From NCBI GenBank assembly GCA_023374025.1, contig SIJG01000002.1:1988402-2052401 (forward strand): a DNA stretch of 64,000 nucleotides, given 5' to 3'. This stretch comes from Heterodera schachtii (Eukaryota; Nematoda; Chromadorea; Rhabditida; Heteroderidae). The position numbers were made by a program, and so were the translations under genes. Shown in pieces: positions 60,790-64,000 of this stretch. The notes below the pieces were generated by a model that was given only the letters and a program-made list of their open reading frames with translations, searched no databases and had not been told where the DNA came from. How positions within the stretch are numbered: the first letter of the stretch is position 1; every line of letters starts with the position of its first letter.

Positions 60790-62273
60790 ATGGATTTCCG
60801 TTCGCTTCTTTCCCTTATTTTCTTTTTCATTTTTGTTGCTCCGATCACTGCCCAATTGGCCTCCATTTACTCGGACGTTTCGCGTCGCAATGATTGCGCT
60901 TCGTGGAGCAGTTGGGGTCGGTCAATTTGTCGGAATGTTTTAATTTTAAAAAATTGGATGGAAATCCGATTTTAACGGGTCCAACCCAACCAGCGCACCC
61001 TCATTCATTTGTCTTAGGCCCTTGCGTTTGGCCAGACGCAAAGCAAAAGGTCAGTGGGGACGACTAACGACCAATTCATTCCGTCGATTAATCCGTTTTT
61101 TGTACCATACTTTCCTTGACCATCGGCAAATACAGTAACCGTACGGTGGGACACCTTTTCCCTCTTCCTCCCCTCCCCCCCCCCCCCCTTCCCGTTTTAA
61201 TCACCCCTCCCCATGGGAGGGGTCCATTTTGGGACACCTCCCCCCCCCCCTTCCCCTCCCTTCGTTTTTCCCCTTTTTAATTACCCCCCCCCCCCAATTT
61301 GCCCATTAAGCGTTCCTATATCCAGCAGTTGACCCCCGTCTGCCAGGTTCGTTGGCCCATTCTGTGCTGTTTCCCCTCCTCTCCCCCTCCCCTTAAGAGT
61401 CATTGGTTCTTCAAATTCCTTTCCGTCCGTTATGAGTCGGCGCTCGACAGTTTTTTCGCCTATTTCCAAAGTTTGTTGCTGGACGGGCGCCCCTGCGGAA
61501 TGTGCAGTTACCGGCAAAGTTGCGGCTTTGGAGGGCGACAAAAGTGCCATTTGAGCCCATTCGAGTGGGTCACTTACTCAGCTCATCCATCTGTCGTTCT
61601 TTTGTCGGAATTCACTTTACTGTTGTGCCCTTCAGAATCCCCGGCGGCCGTTCCATCGTTCCGTTTTTCGTTTCGGAAAAGGCGCGTTTTGGAGGGAAAA
61701 GCGGCGGAGGGGGGGGGGGGGGGAATCAAAGCTTGTTTAAATAAAATCGATGCTTAATGTTTTGCTTAGATTTGCAACAGACGCGACTTGCGCGGCATTG
61801 ACCAGTCGATGAGTTGCGCGTTGGATTATGACAAACTGATGGAAAACGGAGGCGAGTGCAAGTGAGTAGTGGTGGCATGGTGAATTTGATTATTATACGG
61901 TTGATTTGAATTCTCCGCGGCATTTCCTAATTCCCTTTTTCCCAATTTTTTCCCCAAATTCGCTCAATGCCTTTTCTTCCCAATTCTCAGATTGTGGCCC
62001 ACCCCCAAAGTGGACCTAAGTGCCGTTGAACCGAGCTTCCGTGCCCAATTGGAGTCCCTTTCTTGGTATTCGTGCGTCTCCGATTGGGCCACCGATAAGC
62101 CGTCGCCCTTTGGTGCCGCTCGCAGTACGCGCGTGTGCCGTTGCTGCTGCTTTCCGTTCAGGCCGAATCCAAAAACATTGAAATGCGAACACATCCCCGG
62201 GGCACCCGAAGCGCCAGGAGAGGAGCAATTGGAGGAGGACGAAACGGAGAGAAGGAGCAGAGAATGGAAATGA
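60790..62273 (+). CDS. secreted thrombospondin type-1-like protein
   Basis: Unnamed secreted protein. It starts [20 protein letters not shown], a clear signal peptide with likely cleavage near ITAQ. Next is a TSP1-type start ([10 protein letters not shown] joined across an intron to [10 protein letters not shown]), then [12 protein letters not shown], a helical stretch ([20 protein letters not shown]) and a Cys-rich block [15 protein letters not shown]. Further exons encode [20 protein letters not shown] and, from about 61991, [35 protein letters not shown], a second Cys cluster ([18 protein letters not shown]) and an acidic C terminus. Exons between 61570 and 61740 are uncertain: poly-C and poly-G introns flank them. 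Likely an extracellular matrix or guidance-type protein, by domain only. Confidence 0.7.
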
Positions 62274-62450
62274 AACTATGGCATTTTATGTGATAATTGG
62301 GGGGGGGGGGATGGCACAACAAATGGAAAATGGAAAATAAAAAGGAATTTGCGCTTCTCTCGCTTTTCTTCGCTTTGGCACTTTTTCACTGTCTTTGGCC
62401 GCGTCGCGTGTCGAATTCGGTCCCTTCCGTTCCCTCCGTCCGTCGATAGG

Positions 62451-63933
62451 TCATCTTTCGCCGCCCGCCTCTCCACCGTCGTCGTCCCCGTGCCGTTGCT
62501 CATCGTCCGCCATCCGTACGTGCCGCACATTCTTCCGCGCCCTTCCCACCACCGTTGTCATTGCGGACGGTGGTGCCGTGCCGTGTTGGCTTCCACCGCC
62601 TCCGCTGCTGTTCTGTTCGTGCGTGGCCACCAACTGCGCCACGCGGCCACTCTTCGTCGGCCTTTGTGGCGAAGTGCCCGCCTCCGCTCGTCGTCTGTCC
62701 GTTTGTTCTTCCGCCGCCGTTTTCTCCTCACTCTCCGGCATCTTTGACTGTCTCTTTGGCCTTAAATTGGTATTGCCTTTTCTCTTTTCCTATTCTTTGG
62801 CCTTCCACCTGAAACTGTCTCTGATCGGCTCCAAAAATCGCAGCGATTTCCTTCTTCCGTCCGCTTTTCTTCTCGGCGGAGGGTTTGCTCCAGTACAGTA
62901 AACCTAAGCAGCAGACAGCGGGAGTTTTGATTGATGAAACAAATTAAAAGTGAAAACTTTAAGTGCCCCCCCCCGCCCGATTTTGTGGACCACACACATT
63001 TAAATCCGTGCGATTTGTCCTCAGTTTGTCCAAGCGACGGGCGATGCGCAAATAACTGTCGTCAGTTTGGATGACCAAATCCTGTCAATTGAATTGAATT
63101 TATTTTGGCAAATTGACTTTCTGTTAGCGAGTGCCGTTTTTCGGCTTTTGATCACTCCGCCATCTCTTCTTCTCTTTTCCTCTCTCTGTTCCCCTTTATT
63201 TCTCTCTCTCTCTCTCCCCTCTCTCTCTCGCCCTTTCTCTCTGTTCCCCTTTGTTTCTCTCTCTCTCTCTCTCCCCCTCTCTCTCTCGCCCTTTCTCTCT
63301 GTTCCCCTTTATTTCTCTCTCTCTTACCCCCCCCCCCCTCTCTCTCTCTCTCGCCCTTTCTCTCTGTTCCCCTTTATTTCTCTCTCTCTCTCTCGCCCTT
63401 TCTCTCTGTTCCCCTTTATTTCTCTCTCTCTCTCTCTCTCTCTCCCCTCTCTCTCTCGCCCTTTCTCTCTGTTCCCCTTTATTTCTCTCTCTTTTGCTCG
63501 CCTTTTTCTCCGCTCTGTTCGGATACGCCATGTTCAGCAGTTCTTCCATTTCGTCTCCGACTGTCGCTGTGACTGATTCGGACCGTTCCCTCTGTTCGCT
63601 GCCGTTGATCGATGCTTCTTCATCTTCATCCTCCATTTTTTCGAAGGTTTCGTCTTCTTCAAATGGCTCGATTAGAGGCTGCCACTGATCAGTTTGGGCG
63701 CCAATGTCGCAAAGTTCGGGCGGCGGAGAGCATTGGGCCCTGTGTTTTGTTAATTTAAATAGGCACTTTCCAATTGGCATTCCGTTGCCATTGTTCAATT
63801 GCTTTTCCCTTTTTACCATGCGTCTGTGACTGCTTCTTCTTCGAATTCCGCTTCTCTGCCCGTCAATGAGAACATTCGCCTCCGCTGATCCGCCTTTAAC
63901 TTCTCCGACTGTTCCTCCTCTTCCGATGGGTAC
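62451..63933 (-). CDS. unrecognised protein with Arg/Glu repeat, 5' incomplete
   Basis: I do not recognise this gene. Four exons join in frame with canonical splice sites: 63933-63328, 63081-62998, 62903-62809, 62760-62451 (stop). The first exon seen opens after an AAAG acceptor (VPIGRGGTVGEVKGG), so more exons lie upstream, probably beyond the window. It contains AQCSPPPELCDIGAQTDQWQ, an acidic patch, and a tandem Arg/Glu repeat (RERNKGEQRERARERG). The middle exons encode DLVIQTDDSYLRIARRLDK and RKSLRFLEPIRDSFR; the C terminus is hydrophilic and Gly/Asp/Arg-rich. The donor of the first exon (GGG/GTAAGA) lies inside the repeat, in a poly-G run. The charged, disordered composition suggests a nuclear protein, by inference only. 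Confidence 0.55.
63190..63500 (-). repeat. minisatellite (about 50 bp) encoding RERNKGEQRERARE
   Basis: Six or seven imperfect copies of a unit combining a GA-dinucleotide run with AAATAAAGGGGAACAGAGAG. On the minus strand several copies are in frame and belong to the coding exon above (to 63328); the remaining copies lie in the next intron, so the repeat straddles a splice donor. Confidence 0.85.
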
Positions 63934-64000
63934 CTTTGGGTGTTTCGTTTACTTTTGTCTGATCAGTTCATTATCTTCCCGCCCCCTCCCCCTGTTCACA

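Overview
This window reads as nuclear DNA of a nematode. Genes are split by many short introns (about 30-60 nt, GT..TTTCAG/TTTTAG type), several start codons lie a few bases after a splice-acceptor-like site (as expected for spliced-leader trans-splicing), and the gene set includes nematode-type Hox genes (mab-5, ceh-13), ced-6, par-3 and two troponin T genes. From memory (not checked), the C. elegans orthologues of lig-4, cox-6B, NDUFC2, sbds-1, unc-116, PRKRIP1, ced-6, exo-1, ddx-15, par-3 and the Hox genes are all on chromosome III, so the window looks like a piece of the nematode 'chromosome III' linkage group. The very long poly-G/poly-C runs and GA/CT tracts between genes, and the divergence of several proteins, suggest a clade IV (tylenchid, possibly plant-parasitic) species; that placement is inference.

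Layout. 1.1-4.8 kb: mab-5 (+), with a 2.5 kb purine-rich intron between the FPWM exon and the homeobox. 8.2-5.3 kb: a minus-strand run COX6B, NDUFC2, RP2 that looks like an operon, divergent from lig-4 (DNA ligase IV, +, 8.4-12.8 kb). 17.0-15.2 kb: ceh-13 (Hox1/labial, -), followed upstream by about 6 kb of gene-poor low-complexity DNA. 25.4-23.4 and 33.6-31.6 kb: two tandem troponin T genes (-) flanking a Lys/Glu-rich unknown gene (29.7-25.8 kb). 34.7-35.8 kb: SBDS (+). 36.9-40.8 kb: kinesin-1 heavy chain (+). 49.4-41.5 kb: a minus-strand run EXO1, ced-6, PRKRIP1, ABHD16. 49.7-52.5 kb: SMARCAL1 (+). 55.9-52.7 kb: DHX15 (-), divergent from par-3 (+, 56.2-60.2 kb). 60.8-62.3 kb: a secreted thrombospondin-like protein (+). 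63.9-62.5 kb: an unknown gene with an Arg/Glu repeat, cut at its 5' side by the window edge or by unseen exons.

Functionally the window mixes developmental patterning (two Hox genes, par-3), muscle (troponin T), respiration (COX6B, NDUFC2), and an unusual density of DNA repair and replication-stress genes (lig-4, EXO1, SMARCAL1). The points most worth a second look are the Hox/lig-4 neighbourhood, a near-identical exon shared by the two troponin T genes (gene conversion), two GC-AG introns, and several single-base frame breaks inside otherwise intact genes that look more like assembly errors than pseudogenes.
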